Notes under the pieces: generated by a model
The model's input: only the letters and a program-made list of their open reading frames with translations
Told to the model about the DNA's origin: nothing
Databases searched by the model: none
Source of the DNA: Shimia isoporae
GTDB lineage: Bacteria > Pseudomonadota > Alphaproteobacteria > Rhodobacterales > Rhodobacteraceae
Assembly (NCBI RefSeq): GCF_004346865.1
Contig: NZ_SMGR01000001.1
Coordinates: 1,488,001-1,552,000 of the forward strand
Direction: 5' to 3'
Length of the DNA: 64,000 bases
Translations under genes and position numbers: made by a program
In this document: one piece after another, positions 45,294 to 54,843 of the stretch
Layout: each line of letters starts with the position of its first letter
How positions within the stretch are numbered: the first letter of the stretch is position 1

Positions 45294-46016
45294 ATGCCAG
45301 AAACTTCCTTTCCGCACGCCGGCACATCTTTGATCGCCGCCGAAACCCGCCATGCCGTCCTGACACACCCAACAAATTCGGTCACTGTTGCAGGTACGCC
45401 AGTGGTTGTTGTCATGCCATTGACGTCGCACAGCCAGCCCCGTGCATTTGCTGATGAAACCCGCACCTATGCAGCCCTTCACGCTGCCGGGCATCAGGTT
45501 TTGACGGTGTCATGGCGCCAATTCTGGACTCAAAGCGGAAAGGAACGGTTCGCGCCTCGGGTAAAGGATCTGGATGCCCTTGTCACGGCGTTGGGCTCTT
45601 CCGGACAATCCCTGCATCTCGCTGCCATCGGAAACGGCGCTCTGGTTGCGATGAAATGGTTGGCTGCCCTGGTGGATTTAGGCGGTGATCCAATACACAG
45701 CGTCCAAAGCCTGACACTGATCGCACCCGAGTTGCATATCTTCGACCGACAGCCGCGTACTCCTTTGCGCGGCACACCAGCAAACAGCTGCCTGATCGCA
45801 GACGCCTCGCAAGACTGGCATTCGTCCAGAGCGATTGCCACCAAGCTTCCGGGAACAACCCAATTTGCATTGGCCGAGGGCCACCAGCGCTTCAGCATAA
45901 GTGATCTTGGCTCCAGAAACTCCCGCGCCGACTCGGATGCGGCCACTTTTGAGGGCGATTGGCGTCTCAGCTGGGCCGACTGGCTTCATCGCGCCCGTGT
46001 CGCAGAACTGGCCTAG
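45294..46016 (+). CDS. Alpha/beta-hydrolase-like protein, nucleophile not conserved
   Basis: I do not recognise a firm family for this 240-residue protein. The order of VVVVMPLTS, TYAALHAAGHQVLTVSWRQF, LHLAAIGNGALVAMKWLAAL and SLTLIAPE resembles the core of PHA synthase/depolymerase-type alpha/beta hydrolases. The segment AAIGNGALVAM aligns with GYCIGGTLLAM of PHA synthases, but the nucleophilic Cys or Ser is absent, so it is probably non-catalytic. No signal peptide. It converges on the molybdenum hydroxylase with a four-base stop overlap. Confidence 0.55.
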   Translation: MPETSFPHAGTSLIAAETRHAVLTHPTNSVTVAGTPVVVVMPLTSHSQPRAFADETRTYAALHAAGHQVLTVSWRQFWTQSGKERFAPRVKDLDALVTALGSSGQSLHLAAIGNGALVAMKWLAALVDLGGDPIHSVQSLTLIAPELHIFDRQPRTPLRGTPANSCLIADASQDWHSSRAIATKLPGTTQFALAEGHQRFSISDLGSRNSRADSDAATFEGDWRLSWADWLHRARVAELA

Positions 46017-48715
46017 CGCCTTAGCGCGGCGCGCACACGGTCCGGTCTCGCGGGCAACTGCGTCATGCGCACACCAGTTGCGTGGCGGATCGCATTGAGA
46101 ATTGCCGGCGTCGTCGGGATCAGCGCGTGTTCACCCAGACCTTTGGCACCATAGGGACCCTCAGGATCAGCGCATTCGACAAAATGGGTTTTGATTTCAG
46201 GCATATCACCCGTGGTCGGTATGAGGTAATCGTGCAGGTTATCGGTCTTACCCGACACGTATTCTTCCATCAGGGCCATGCCCAAGCCCTGCGCAATTCC
46301 CCCCTGCACCTGCCCCTCGGCCAACATCGGATTGATCACGCGTCCAACGTCGTGTGAGGCCTCCATGCGCACCACCTTCACCGTGCCCAACCGCAAATCG
46401 ACATCCACTTCTGCAAGCTGCGCCGCATACCCATAAACTGCATAGGGAGCGCCCTGCCCGTTTTCGTCCAAGGGGCTGGTCGGCGGGTCGTAGGTTGCCT
46501 CCGCACTCAGAACATATCCATGCTCGTCAGTTTGCAATTCAGTGAGATTCACCGACCAGCTTTCCGCACCATCCTCAATGGTGATCCGACCATCGCCGAA
46601 GCCCAACTTGGCGCCACTACCCGCGTTGCAAAGCGCCAGGACTTTGCTGCGTAATATCTCGCCTGCCGTTTTGACGGCCTGTCCGCTAACAAAGGTTTGG
46701 CGACTGGCAGACGTTTTCCCTGCATCCGGCGTGACGTCGGTGTCCGCGCCTACCAATTCGATCTCTCCGACGGGCACGCCCAGTGCCTCTGCCAACATCT
46801 GTGCCATAACAGTATTGGACCCCTGCCCGATGTCGACCGCGCCTTGGTGCAGCATCACCTGTCCGGCCCGAGTCACTCCAACACGCATGGTCGACGGGTT
46901 TGACATGCCGGTGTTCCCGCAACCATACCAGCCACAAGCTATACCAACCCCGCGTTTCACCACATCCGATTGTGCGTTAAGCGACTTGGCCTCACTCAAC
47001 GCCGCCTCCCAACGAGGCTTCAATGCGGTCAAGCACTCGGTGATGCCAACTCCGTTCAGAACCTGACCACACACGCTTTTCTCACCATCTAGGAGAGCAT
47101 TTTTAATCCTGAATTCAATGGGATCCATGCCAATCTTTAACGCAACTTCATCGAGTAACGTCTCTTGCAACGCCGCGGCCTGCGGGACGCCGAATCCTCG
47201 AAACGCTCCCCCAATGGGACCGTTTGTATGCAACGCTTTCGCCGTCGCGTGATAGGCAGGAACGGCGTAAGGCCCGGAGGCATGCACCGGCACCCTCACT
47301 GCCACTGTTGGCCCCCAGCTGCTGTAAGCACCCGTGTCAAAAACCGCGTCAAATTGCATCCCGACAAGCTTCCCGTCACGGTTTGCACCTATCTTTGCCC
47401 GCAAACGCCCGGGGTGTCGCTTGGGGCTGGTCATCATGCTTTCCCGGCGGCTGAAGACCATTCTGGTCGGCTCGCCTGTCAACAGAGTCACCAATCCCAG
47501 AAAGGGCTGCACGGAAAGGTCAAGCTTGCCGCCAAAACCGCCACCTGTGACTGCTGGCACGATCTTGACCCGCTCTTCGGCCAAGCCGAGAACCACAGCA
47601 AGGCTCTCGCGATCCATCCCCGGCGATTGAGTGCAGGCTCGAACGACCAGTACGTCTCCATCCATCCACGCCGCACCGGCCTCAGGCTCAATATAGGCAT
47701 GTTCAACGTGCGCGGTCTGAAGTTCACCCTCTACGACGCAATCTGCATTCTTCAGTGCCTCAGCGACATCGCCTGTTTCAACACGACCCGACACAAGGAT
47801 GTTTCCTTCCCGGTCATCATGGATGTTTTTCACCGGTTGCCCCGAGGAAATCCCAACCGTTGCTTCGTGGTTGCCCCAAGCAATTGGAAACGTGTTCAAA
47901 TCCAATGCTTCTACAATTTCTTTCGGGCCAGCTACAATCGCGACGGGATCGCCCTTCATGCGCACAGTCTGTTCAGCCAGAACAGGTTGGTCGGCAAATT
48001 CTTCCAAAACACCAAACCTGTTCCGACCGGTTAAGTCCGAAGCCGAAAAAACGCGGACCTGATGGCGTTTCTCCCAACCCGCTACATCGCCAAATTCGAA
48101 CGTCCCAGCCACTATTGGCGCCCGTATCACACGCAGATACATCGCTTCATCAGGAACAAGATCTGCTCCAAAAAGGTCTTGCCCGACCATCTTGGACAGG
48201 CCGTCCACGCGAGCCAAAGGCGCGCCGACAGCAGATGGTGCCTCTGCGCTCCTATTGTCGTCAGACCGAACATCCAGAACCGCATCGATGATCTTCGCAT
48301 ACCCTGTGCATCGGCATAGGACCCCACCCAATGCATCTTCTACTTCCTTGCGAGACGGATTTGGGACCCGACGAAGAAGGCCTTCAGCAGCAATTACCAT
48401 GCCTGGAGTACATATCCCGCATTGCGCTGCGCCATGCCGATGAAAAGCCTGTTGTAGGGCACTCGGCTCATGCTGGGAAAGTGCTTCAATTGTTTCTACG
48501 CTGGCGTCGCCAACCTGACCCACTGGTGTCAGGCAGGCACACACCGGATTGCCATTCACAAGGACAGTACAAGCTCCGCAATCGCCGGCGTCACAACCGA
48601 CCTTGGTCCCCTTAAGGCCCAACTCCTCCCGCAAAACATCGGACAACCGCCGTCCCGGGTGAGACTTCACTACGCGTCGTACGCCATTGACAGTAATAGA
48701 CTTTTCCAGCCTCAC
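46013..48715 (-). CDS. Molybdenum hydroxylase, fused [2Fe-2S] and molybdopterin subunits (xanthine dehydrogenase family)
   Basis: The 900-residue protein joins the small FeS subunit (about 1-150: CDAGDCGACTVLVNG, then CGICTPGMVIAAEGLL and CRCTG, two [2Fe-2S] clusters) to the Mo-binding large subunit (about 160-900: VTGGGFGGKLD, GPIGGAFRGFGVPQA, and catalytic Glu in GAKGLGEHAL). The substrate could be a purine, N-heterocycle or aldehyde. It overlaps the FAD-subunit gene by four bases. An adjacent MarR gene may control it. Confidence 0.88.
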   Translation of the reverse strand: MRLEKSITVNGVRRVVKSHPGRRLSDVLREELGLKGTKVGCDAGDCGACTVLVNGNPVCACLTPVGQVGDASVETIEALSQHEPSALQQAFHRHGAAQCGICTPGMVIAAEGLLRRVPNPSRKEVEDALGGVLCRCTGYAKIIDAVLDVRSDDNRSAEAPSAVGAPLARVDGLSKMVGQDLFGADLVPDEAMYLRVIRAPIVAGTFEFGDVAGWEKRHQVRVFSASDLTGRNRFGVLEEFADQPVLAEQTVRMKGDPVAIVAGPKEIVEALDLNTFPIAWGNHEATVGISSGQPVKNIHDDREGNILVSGRVETGDVAEALKNADCVVEGELQTAHVEHAYIEPEAGAAWMDGDVLVVRACTQSPGMDRESLAVVLGLAEERVKIVPAVTGGGFGGKLDLSVQPFLGLVTLLTGEPTRMVFSRRESMMTSPKRHPGRLRAKIGANRDGKLVGMQFDAVFDTGAYSSWGPTVAVRVPVHASGPYAVPAYHATAKALHTNGPIGGAFRGFGVPQAAALQETLLDEVALKIGMDPIEFRIKNALLDGEKSVCGQVLNGVGITECLTALKPRWEAALSEAKSLNAQSDVVKRGVGIACGWYGCGNTGMSNPSTMRVGVTRAGQVMLHQGAVDIGQGSNTVMAQMLAEALGVPVGEIELVGADTDVTPDAGKTSASRQTFVSGQAVKTAGEILRSKVLALCNAGSGAKLGFGDGRITIEDGAESWSVNLTELQTDEHGYVLSAEATYDPPTSPLDENGQGAPYAVYGYAAQLAEVDVDLRLGTVKVVRMEASHDVGRVINPMLAEGQVQGGIAQGLGMALMEEYVSGKTDNLHDYLIPTTGDMPEIKTHFVECADPEGPYGAKGLGEHALIPTTPAILNAIRHATGVRMTQLPARPDRVRAALRR

Positions 48716-49551
48716 TGATCGGCCTCCCCGATCATGTGCAAAACTCGGACAACCAATTCACGTGCTGCTTCGCTGCGATAGACAGCATTAGCACGGATAT
48801 CGTCAATAGGCGTCAATCGGTCTCCAAAATGGTCTGCAACAACCGCGTCACTTTCCTGAAGGGTTCTTCCCAACAAAGCCGTCTCAAGCTCTCTCAACCT
48901 TTGGGCAACAGGGCTACAAGCCCCTACAGCGACAGATACATCCTCGATAACGCCGCGGTTTGTTGCAATGCGTGCGGCGACCATAACCATTGAAATCACC
49001 AGGTGCGCCCGTGCGCCAAGCTTGAGAAAAGCGCTTCTCCCTCGTGCACTGGCGCTGGGAATGTACACCGCCGTGACAATTTCCCTTGGCGAAAGATCCT
49101 TCTGACGCGCGCCGGTCAAGAACTCACCCAAAGGCAAACGCCGTCTCCGTTGTTTGGAAGCGACTTCCACTTGGGCGTTCAGCGCCAACAACGGAGGAAC
49201 GCCATCCGCCGCAGGAGATGCGTTACAGATGTTGCCCCCAACTGTGCCAGCGTTTTGAATCTGGATGCCGCCCACTTCAACCGCTGCTTGCTGGAGCGCG
49301 CCAAATGCCTCGGGTAATCGGGCATTCGCAATTTCCGACCAAGTCGTAGAAGCGCCAATTCGCCAGCCTTCTTGGGACCGATTGATGCCCTTCAACTCCG
49401 GAATGGCGGTCAAATCGAGGATATCCCCCACAAGTTCCTGCTTTTCTGTGACGGCAAAAAGGTCAGTGCACCCGGCCGCAATCAACGGCGCGTCTTCCGA
49501 CAACAAAGTCAGTGCGTCTTTCAGGTTGTCGGGACGGTGATAGTTGCTCAT
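48712..49551 (-). CDS. FAD-binding subunit of the molybdenum hydroxylase (CoxM type)
   Basis: The 279-residue protein has the FAD_binding_5 and CO-dehydrogenase flavoprotein C-domains: SEDAPLIAAGCTDLFAV, then AGTVGGNICNASPAADGVPPLLAL, the FAD pyrophosphate-binding TxGGN. It passes electrons between the FeS clusters of the fused subunit and NAD or another acceptor. ATG 49551 (MSNYHRPDNL) is preferred over 49584. First gene of a two-gene operon divergent from marR. Confidence 0.88.
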   Translation of the reverse strand: MSNYHRPDNLKDALTLLSEDAPLIAAGCTDLFAVTEKQELVGDILDLTAIPELKGINRSQEGWRIGASTTWSEIANARLPEAFGALQQAAVEVGGIQIQNAGTVGGNICNASPAADGVPPLLALNAQVEVASKQRRRRLPLGEFLTGARQKDLSPREIVTAVYIPSASARGRSAFLKLGARAHLVISMVMVAARIATNRGVIEDVSVAVGACSPVAQRLRELETALLGRTLQESDAVVADHFGDRLTPIDDIRANAVYRSEAARELVVRVLHMIGEADQ

Positions 49552-49658
49552 TATGCCGTTTCTGCTTCGCGGCATTGGCCGCATGAGGTTGCTGAGAAAG
49601 CAAAATCCTGCGTCAGCCCGAAGAACCTGTCAACACGCGACACAAGCATGGATTTTTC

Positions 49659-50084
49659 ATGACCAAAGACACGTCTGCACCCTATCGATTGGATGACCAG
49701 ATAGGGTTCATCATGCGTCGGGCCAATCAGCGGCACTTGGCTATTTTTGCAAAGCACATTCCGGACCTGACTCCGACCCAATTTGCGGCACTTGCCAGGC
49801 TGTGCGAGGTCGGCGAAACGTCACAGAATGCCCTTGGACGGGCCACAGCCATGGACGCAGCGACGATAAAGGGCGTCGTTGACCGCCTGCGCGACAAGGG
49901 TTTTGTGTCTACCAGCCCGTCTCCGGACGACCTCCGTCGTGTCAATGTCAAAGTGACGCCACAGGGCTGGGAACTGTTTGACCGGATCGAGCCACTTGCG
50001 CGCCAAATTACCGCCGAAACTCTTGAACCACTGAACGATGCCGAGCGGACAATTTTTCAGCTTCTTCTCAACAAACTAGTCTAG
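49659..50084 (+). CDS. MarR-family transcriptional regulator
   Basis: The 141-residue winged-helix protein has ALARLCEVGETSQNALGRA, MDAATIKGVVDRLRDKGFV (recognition helix) and SPDDLRRVNVKVTPQG (wing). MarR proteins usually respond to small aromatic ligands and repress a divergent operon; the target here should be the molybdenum hydroxylase genes, 107 bases away. A TGTC-N7-GACA dyad at 49628-49642 is a weak operator candidate. Confidence 0.9.
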   Translation: MTKDTSAPYRLDDQIGFIMRRANQRHLAIFAKHIPDLTPTQFAALARLCEVGETSQNALGRATAMDAATIKGVVDRLRDKGFVSTSPSPDDLRRVNVKVTPQGWELFDRIEPLARQITAETLEPLNDAERTIFQLLLNKLV

Positions 50085-50136
50085 TTGAGACGCCGACGTT
50101 TTACCGACGCGATACAGACGCTTTACAGACGACCTT

Positions 50137-50832
50137 TCAGACGCCGACATGACGCTTGATTGCGCTGCGATCTGCGACCACGTGTTCCGCCGCCATGGTC
50201 AGAACAACCTCACCATGCTCCATAAATGCGACCTGATCCGCGATTTCCAGAACAGCATCGACTCGCTGCTCCACCAACAAAACAGACACACCGCGGTTTC
50301 TCATCTCGATGGTCACATCCTTGATGGCGTCAATCATCGATGGCTGAAGCCCTTCTGTTGGCTCATCCAGAAGAAGGACATCTGGACGCAAACACAACGC
50401 CCGCGCGGTTGCCAACATCTGTTGCTCGCCACCGGAAAGCGTCTGCGCTCTTTGCCTGTAGCGCTCCTTAAGTCGCGGAAACAACGTCACAATGTCTTCA
50501 AGAACCTCTGTGCCTGAACCGCGTGCTGCCAATCCAATTTCAAGGTTTTGCGCTACAGTGAGTTCACCGAACAATCGACGCCCTTGCGGTACATAACCGA
50601 TCCCCAGTTTGGGCACCTCATGTGCCGGCAGGTCTGAAACTACCCGTTCCCGCAAGAAAACCTTACCCCCCGACACGGGCACCAGTCCCATAATTGCGCG
50701 CATGGTGGTGGTTTTTCCTGCACCGTTTCGCCCCATCAGACATAGGATTTCGCCTGCGTTGACCGAGAGAGAAACATGCCTCAGGACCTGAACGCGGTCA
50801 TATCCTGCTCTTACATTCTCAAGCCGCAACAT
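50137..50832 (-). CDS. livF: Branched-chain amino-acid-type ABC transporter ATPase LivF
   Basis: The 231-residue ATPase of the HAAT family has Walker A LMGRNGAGKTTTMRAIMG, PQGRRLFGELTVAQN typical of LivF, signature LSGGEQQM and Walker B LLLDEPTEGL. Together with LivG it powers uptake. It overlaps livG by 14 bases and ends the five-gene operon. Substrate class is not fixed: such importers also carry amides, urea and aromatic acids. Confidence 0.92.
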   Translation of the reverse strand: MLRLENVRAGYDRVQVLRHVSLSVNAGEILCLMGRNGAGKTTTMRAIMGLVPVSGGKVFLRERVVSDLPAHEVPKLGIGYVPQGRRLFGELTVAQNLEIGLAARGSGTEVLEDIVTLFPRLKERYRQRAQTLSGGEQQMLATARALCLRPDVLLLDEPTEGLQPSMIDAIKDVTIEMRNRGVSVLLVEQRVDAVLEIADQVAFMEHGEVVLTMAAEHVVADRSAIKRHVGV

Positions 50833-51541
50833 AGGCAGCTCCGAGGTAAGCTTTTTGAACGCCCGCATCTTCTTTAACAGCTTGTGGCACGCCCTCAAAC
50901 AACACACGACCTGCGTCCATTACCGTAATGAAATCCGCTAGTTCCATGACAACACTCATGTTGTGCTCAATCAACAGAACCGTTGTGTCCCCAGCGATAT
51001 CCCGGATCAGACTTTTAAAGTTCTCGATCTCGTCATCCGATAAACCCTGTGTTGGTTCATCCAAAATAAGAAGCTTCGGTTGTTGGACTATTCCCATAGC
51101 AAGCTCCAACAACCTTTGATGACCATAGCTCAAGTCGCCGGCAGTAATGTCGCGCAAATCGGCAAGCCCGACTCGCTGCAATACATTCGCCACACGGCGA
51201 ACCGCACACCTTTTGTCCTTCGCGTTTCGACGCGCAGCCAAAGCCACCGCCTGTTGGACTGTCATGTCCGGAAAAATGGACGTGATTTGGAAAGTGTAGC
51301 CCATACCCGTTGCAATCCGCCTATGCGCTGGCCAATCACTGACGTTGCAGCTATCAAAAATCACGCGTCCGCTTGTCGCTTTTAGTCGGCCACATAACAT
51401 GCTGACAAAAGTAGTTTTTCCTGCACCATTCGGGCCAATCAAGGCTCGAATTTGCCCATTGGGGATCTCGATCGACACATCATCAACAGAAACCAGTCCA
51501 TCGAACTCCTTCGAAAGGTTTTCGGTACGCAAAATGCTCAT
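50819..51541 (-). CDS. livG: Branched-chain amino-acid-type ABC transporter ATPase LivG
   Basis: The 240-residue ATPase has Walker A LIGPNGAGKTTFVSMLCG, signature LSYGHQRLLELAMG (the Tyr variant common in LivG), Walker B LLILDEPTQGL, and an H-loop LLIEHNMSVVMELAD. ATG 51541 (MSILRTENLSKEF) is the family start although the frame extends 66 codons upstream. It overlaps livM by four bases. Confidence 0.92.
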   Translation of the reverse strand: MSILRTENLSKEFDGLVSVDDVSIEIPNGQIRALIGPNGAGKTTFVSMLCGRLKATSGRVIFDSCNVSDWPAHRRIATGMGYTFQITSIFPDMTVQQAVALAARRNAKDKRCAVRRVANVLQRVGLADLRDITAGDLSYGHQRLLELAMGIVQQPKLLILDEPTQGLSDDEIENFKSLIRDIAGDTTVLLIEHNMSVVMELADFITVMDAGRVLFEGVPQAVKEDAGVQKAYLGAAYVAA

Positions 51542-52482
51542 GGGATCCACTTCCAGAACCGCTGCCGCATTGTTCCGACAATGCCTCGTGGTGCAAACAA
51601 AGTGAGTACGACAAGCACAACACCTGCTATGAGCATGTAAGCGGAAGTGAAGCCGGAACTCAGATCTATGAGGTAGAACATAAAGAGCGTGCCAATAAAG
51701 GGCCCCAGCACTGTTCCGGCTCCCCCGAGGAGCACCCAAAGCAAAGGAAAAATGGAGTATTGGACCGACGCAAATGTCGCTCCAACGTAGCCAAACAAAA
51801 CGCCATATACTGCACCGGCTACAGCCGAAATTCCGGCAGACAACAACAAGGCCACAAGCTTGTATCGACGAACATTGTAGCCCAACATTACAGTGCGTTC
51901 TTCGTTCTCCCGAATGGCAACCAGAACTTGTCCAAAGGAAGATCTTGCCACGACAAAAAGCGTCAAGAAGGTCACGGAAAATACTGAAAATGCGCCGAAA
52001 TACCGCGTCGAAGGATCGCTAAGGTCAAGCCACAAAAACACCCTTTCGGCCTGATGAATGACAAACCCCTCATCCCCGCGGGTAAGCTGCCCAAAATACA
52101 AGATCGTCAAATAACCCGCCTGGGCGAACATCAACGTGACAATCATGAACCCCACTCCTTCGGTGCGAAGTGCGAGGCTTCCAAGTGTCGCGGCCACAAC
52201 CAATCCCGCAATCAGTCCGAAACCGACCGACACGCCCGCCGGTACGCCCAGATGGACCATCGATAAACCCATTCCGTACATACCCGCAGCAAAGAAGAGT
52301 GCATGACCCAGGCTCAGCAGACCCGTATAGCCAAAGAGAATGTTGTACCCCATCGCAAAGGTTGCCAGCACCATGATCCTTGCCAGGTTGCCTTGATGAT
52401 AGGCGGGCAGCACAAAGTGCAATGCCAACAACAACGCCAACACCCCCAAATGTAGCAACCAGGACTTGCGCAAATCATCCAT
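51538..52482 (-). CDS. livM: Branched-chain amino-acid-type ABC transporter permease LivM
   Basis: The 314-residue permease has about eight to ten spans. FAMGYNILFGYTGLLSLGHALFFAAG is the family hallmark, and RENEERTVMLGYNVRRYKLVA is the EAA-type cytoplasmic loop. It overlaps livH by eight bases and livG by four. Confidence 0.92.
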   Translation of the reverse strand: MDDLRKSWLLHLGVLALLLALHFVLPAYHQGNLARIMVLATFAMGYNILFGYTGLLSLGHALFFAAGMYGMGLSMVHLGVPAGVSVGFGLIAGLVVAATLGSLALRTEGVGFMIVTLMFAQAGYLTILYFGQLTRGDEGFVIHQAERVFLWLDLSDPSTRYFGAFSVFSVTFLTLFVVARSSFGQVLVAIRENEERTVMLGYNVRRYKLVALLLSAGISAVAGAVYGVLFGYVGATFASVQYSIFPLLWVLLGGAGTVLGPFIGTLFMFYLIDLSSGFTSAYMLIAGVVLVVLTLFAPRGIVGTMRQRFWKWIP

Positions 52483-53407
52483 GTTGACGCGCTCCGAACA
52501 GCCCTTGTGGTCGGAAAACCAAAATCATCGCCACGAGAAATGTCGCAAGAATTTTTGCCAGCGTTGGCGAGAAAAACACCGAGATGATCCCGTCGCTCAA
52601 CCCGATCAGCAATGCGGCCAGAAGCGCGCCGGGGAGGCTGCCTAGCCCGCCGATTATGACCACAATAAAGCTGAGCAATAACGGATCGCCGCCCATCAGG
52701 TAATGCGCCTGCTGAATTGGAACGACAAGCACAGCTGCCAACGCAGCCAGTGCAGCCCCCAGCCCGAACACGCCGGCATATACCCTTGCAATTGGAATTC
52801 CGAACGCCTGCGCCATCTCACGATCCAATTGCGTCGCCCGCATAATCAAGCCCATGCGCGTATTCGTCAAAAAAAGCCAAAGTCCCCCGAGGACCGACAA
52901 CGAAGCGAATATCACAGCCAACTTGTAGCTTGTGATGCTTAATCCCCACGGCCAATAGAATTGCGGACGCCCCTCGACAACTTCAATCCAGGGCAAAGCA
53001 ATTCTGCTGTTGAAAGGCGGCGCCACAGGACGTGCCTCTGGGCCGTAAGTCATCAGCGTAACTTGCTGAAAAATATACAGTATACCAATTGTCGCGACAA
53101 TTGTTCGTTCTGGATTGTGATTGATCCTCCGCAGTATCGCGAAGTCCGCCAAAGCAGCCACCACGCCAACAAGAACCGGAACAATCAGCAAAGCGGCAAA
53201 AAACCCGACCGCCGAATTACCACCGGGTACGTGGGATGCGACAAACCATGCCAAAACGGCGCCCAGCATGAAAAATTCTCCGTGCGCCACATTCACAACG
53301 CGCATCACTCCAAAAACCAACGCCAAACCGGACGCGATCAATGCCAGCACGGCCGCGCCCACCGCACCCTCCAACGTGGCCAACATCAAGTATGGACCAA
53401 GTTCCAT
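52475..53407 (-). CDS. livH: Branched-chain amino-acid-type ABC transporter permease LivH
   Basis: The 310-residue permease has SGLALVFGVMRVVNVAHGEFFMLGA near the N-terminus, the LivH signature, and TQLDREMAQAFGIPIARVYAG as the cytoplasmic coupling loop. ATG 53407 (MELGPYLM) is preferred; the frame reaches 53461. It lies 50 bases after livK, with a hairpin between. Confidence 0.92.
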   Translation of the reverse strand: MELGPYLMLATLEGAVGAAVLALIASGLALVFGVMRVVNVAHGEFFMLGAVLAWFVASHVPGGNSAVGFFAALLIVPVLVGVVAALADFAILRRINHNPERTIVATIGILYIFQQVTLMTYGPEARPVAPPFNSRIALPWIEVVEGRPQFYWPWGLSITSYKLAVIFASLSVLGGLWLFLTNTRMGLIMRATQLDREMAQAFGIPIARVYAGVFGLGAALAALAAVLVVPIQQAHYLMGGDPLLLSFIVVIIGGLGSLPGALLAALLIGLSDGIISVFFSPTLAKILATFLVAMILVFRPQGLFGARQHG

Positions 53408-53430
53408 CCGCTTCTCCGTACATATACGAA

Positions 53431-53451
53431 GGCCGGCCTCGAAAGCCGGCC
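53431..53451 (-). terminator. Hairpin between livK and livH
   Basis: GGCCGGC (53431-53437) pairs with GCCGGCC (53445-53451), loop CTCGAAA. No T-run. Likely a partial terminator or mRNA-stability element giving more binding protein than permease. Confidence 0.55.
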
Positions 53452-53457
53452 AACTGA

Positions 53458-54750
53458 TCAAAGGGTCTGAAGCGTGTAATCCACTTCATCCGGATAGAAC
53501 GTGTCCTCGATCGAAGTGGTGTGCACCAGTAAGAGTTTTCCGTCGACGACCTTCGTGATGTACTGGTGCCCAAACACTTGGTGCGTTTTGCCGTTAAACA
53601 CCTTCGCGCCCTGAGGATGAGCAATCGAATGTGGCATGTCCTTCATTGCTTCCACTGCTTCAATCAACTTGGCTCGATCCTGCGCTCCCTGATAGCCGGC
53701 AGCCTCCATTCCGGCTTTGGCGACGTGCAGTGTTTCCCAGCACCCGAACATATGCGAGTAAGTTGACACATCTTTGGGGTCACTCACAGACGCGCCGTTT
53801 TGATCCACACCTACGCGTTCACGAAAGAAGCGGTCAAAGTCGGACTGATTTTCTTGTGCATACCGCGGATTGCCTTCCCAAAAATACGTCCCTTCAAGAA
53901 ATTCGAGGCCCGGGCTGGCAATATCGACGGCCTCAAGGCTATCGATGAACCCAAAAATCTCTGGGCGCCGCGGCCCAAAAAACTCCCCCAACTCCTTGAC
54001 AAAAGTCAGCACCGCCGGTCCCACCATCACGTGATAGATCACCTCTGTGTCGCGGGGAATTTTCGGGAAATACTTTGTAAATGACGTCTCTGTTGGGGGA
54101 ATGGCAATGTGCTCCAGCACTTCCCCTCCCTGCGCTTCGATAGCAGCCGTGAAAAAGTCGCGATGGTCGTGACCGAATGCAAAATCCGGAAAGATCATTG
54201 TGACTTTCTTGCCCAGATTTTCGGATACAAACGGTGCCATCGCCTGCACCTGGCTTTTCACATCGGTAATACCAGGCTGGAGCGTATATCGGTTCAACAT
54301 GCCACTGGCCACGTGATGGCCTTCGGACACGACGAAGTATGGCAGTTTCAGTTCGCCGGCGCGCGGGGCGGAGCCGATCACAACGTGAGAAAACAGAGTT
54401 CCAAAGCCGATGTCGCAGTTGTGCTGCGTCGCAAACTTTTCGACCACTTCTGCTCCGCGTTTGGGGTCAGTGCCGTCATCCTCCGCGATGATTTCCACCG
54501 GACGGCCATTGATGCCGCCTTGTTCGTTGATCAATGCTGCAGCTGCGGAGGTCGTTCGCTCGTACCAGCGACCATAAGCAGCGCCGATACCCGTGCGGTG
54601 GACCTGAAAGCCAATCTTGATCGGCTCGGCCGTTTGCGCAGATGCATACCGCGCCCAGAGCGGCAGACTTGCGCTGGCCGCGCCTAGTCCAAGTGTTTTC
54701 AACGCTTCCCGGCGCGTTAGTTTCGAGTTTGTTTTTTTGGCCTCGGACAT
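53458..54750 (-). CDS. ABC transporter substrate-binding protein, Tat-exported (LivK/AmiC type)
   Basis: Periplasmic binding protein of 430 residues, type 1 fold. The N-terminus KLTRREALKTLGLGAASASL is a twin-arginine signal, probably cleaved after YASA, before QTAEP. IKIGFQVHRTGIGAAYGRWYERT opens the mature domain; EDDGTDPKRGAEVVEKFA and HHVASGMLNRYTLQPG follow. Overall it resembles urea/amide-type Liv binding proteins more than a strict leucine binder; substrate unknown. First gene of livKHMGF. Confidence 0.88.
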   Translation of the reverse strand: MSEAKKTNSKLTRREALKTLGLGAASASLPLWARYASAQTAEPIKIGFQVHRTGIGAAYGRWYERTTSAAAALINEQGGINGRPVEIIAEDDGTDPKRGAEVVEKFATQHNCDIGFGTLFSHVVIGSAPRAGELKLPYFVVSEGHHVASGMLNRYTLQPGITDVKSQVQAMAPFVSENLGKKVTMIFPDFAFGHDHRDFFTAAIEAQGGEVLEHIAIPPTETSFTKYFPKIPRDTEVIYHVMVGPAVLTFVKELGEFFGPRRPEIFGFIDSLEAVDIASPGLEFLEGTYFWEGNPRYAQENQSDFDRFFRERVGVDQNGASVSDPKDVSTYSHMFGCWETLHVAKAGMEAAGYQGAQDRAKLIEAVEAMKDMPHSIAHPQGAKVFNGKTHQVFGHQYITKVVDGKLLLVHTTSIEDTFYPDEVDYTLQTL

Positions 54751-54843
54751 ATCCGGCCCCCTGTGACTGCTTCGAAACCATCGGTAAATTCGTTTGTTGG
54801 TAGGCAAACAGAACCGGATTTCGTTTAGAGGGCACTGTGTTTG

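Noticed and set aside
49628..49642. TGTC-N7-GACA dyad as MarR operator
   Set aside because: Only four bases per arm; such a dyad is expected by chance and no second copy is seen in the divergent region.
50085..50136. Repeated CAGACG units between marR and livF
   Set aside because: Three imperfect 6-base repeats in 50 bases; too short and irregular to call a repeat element.
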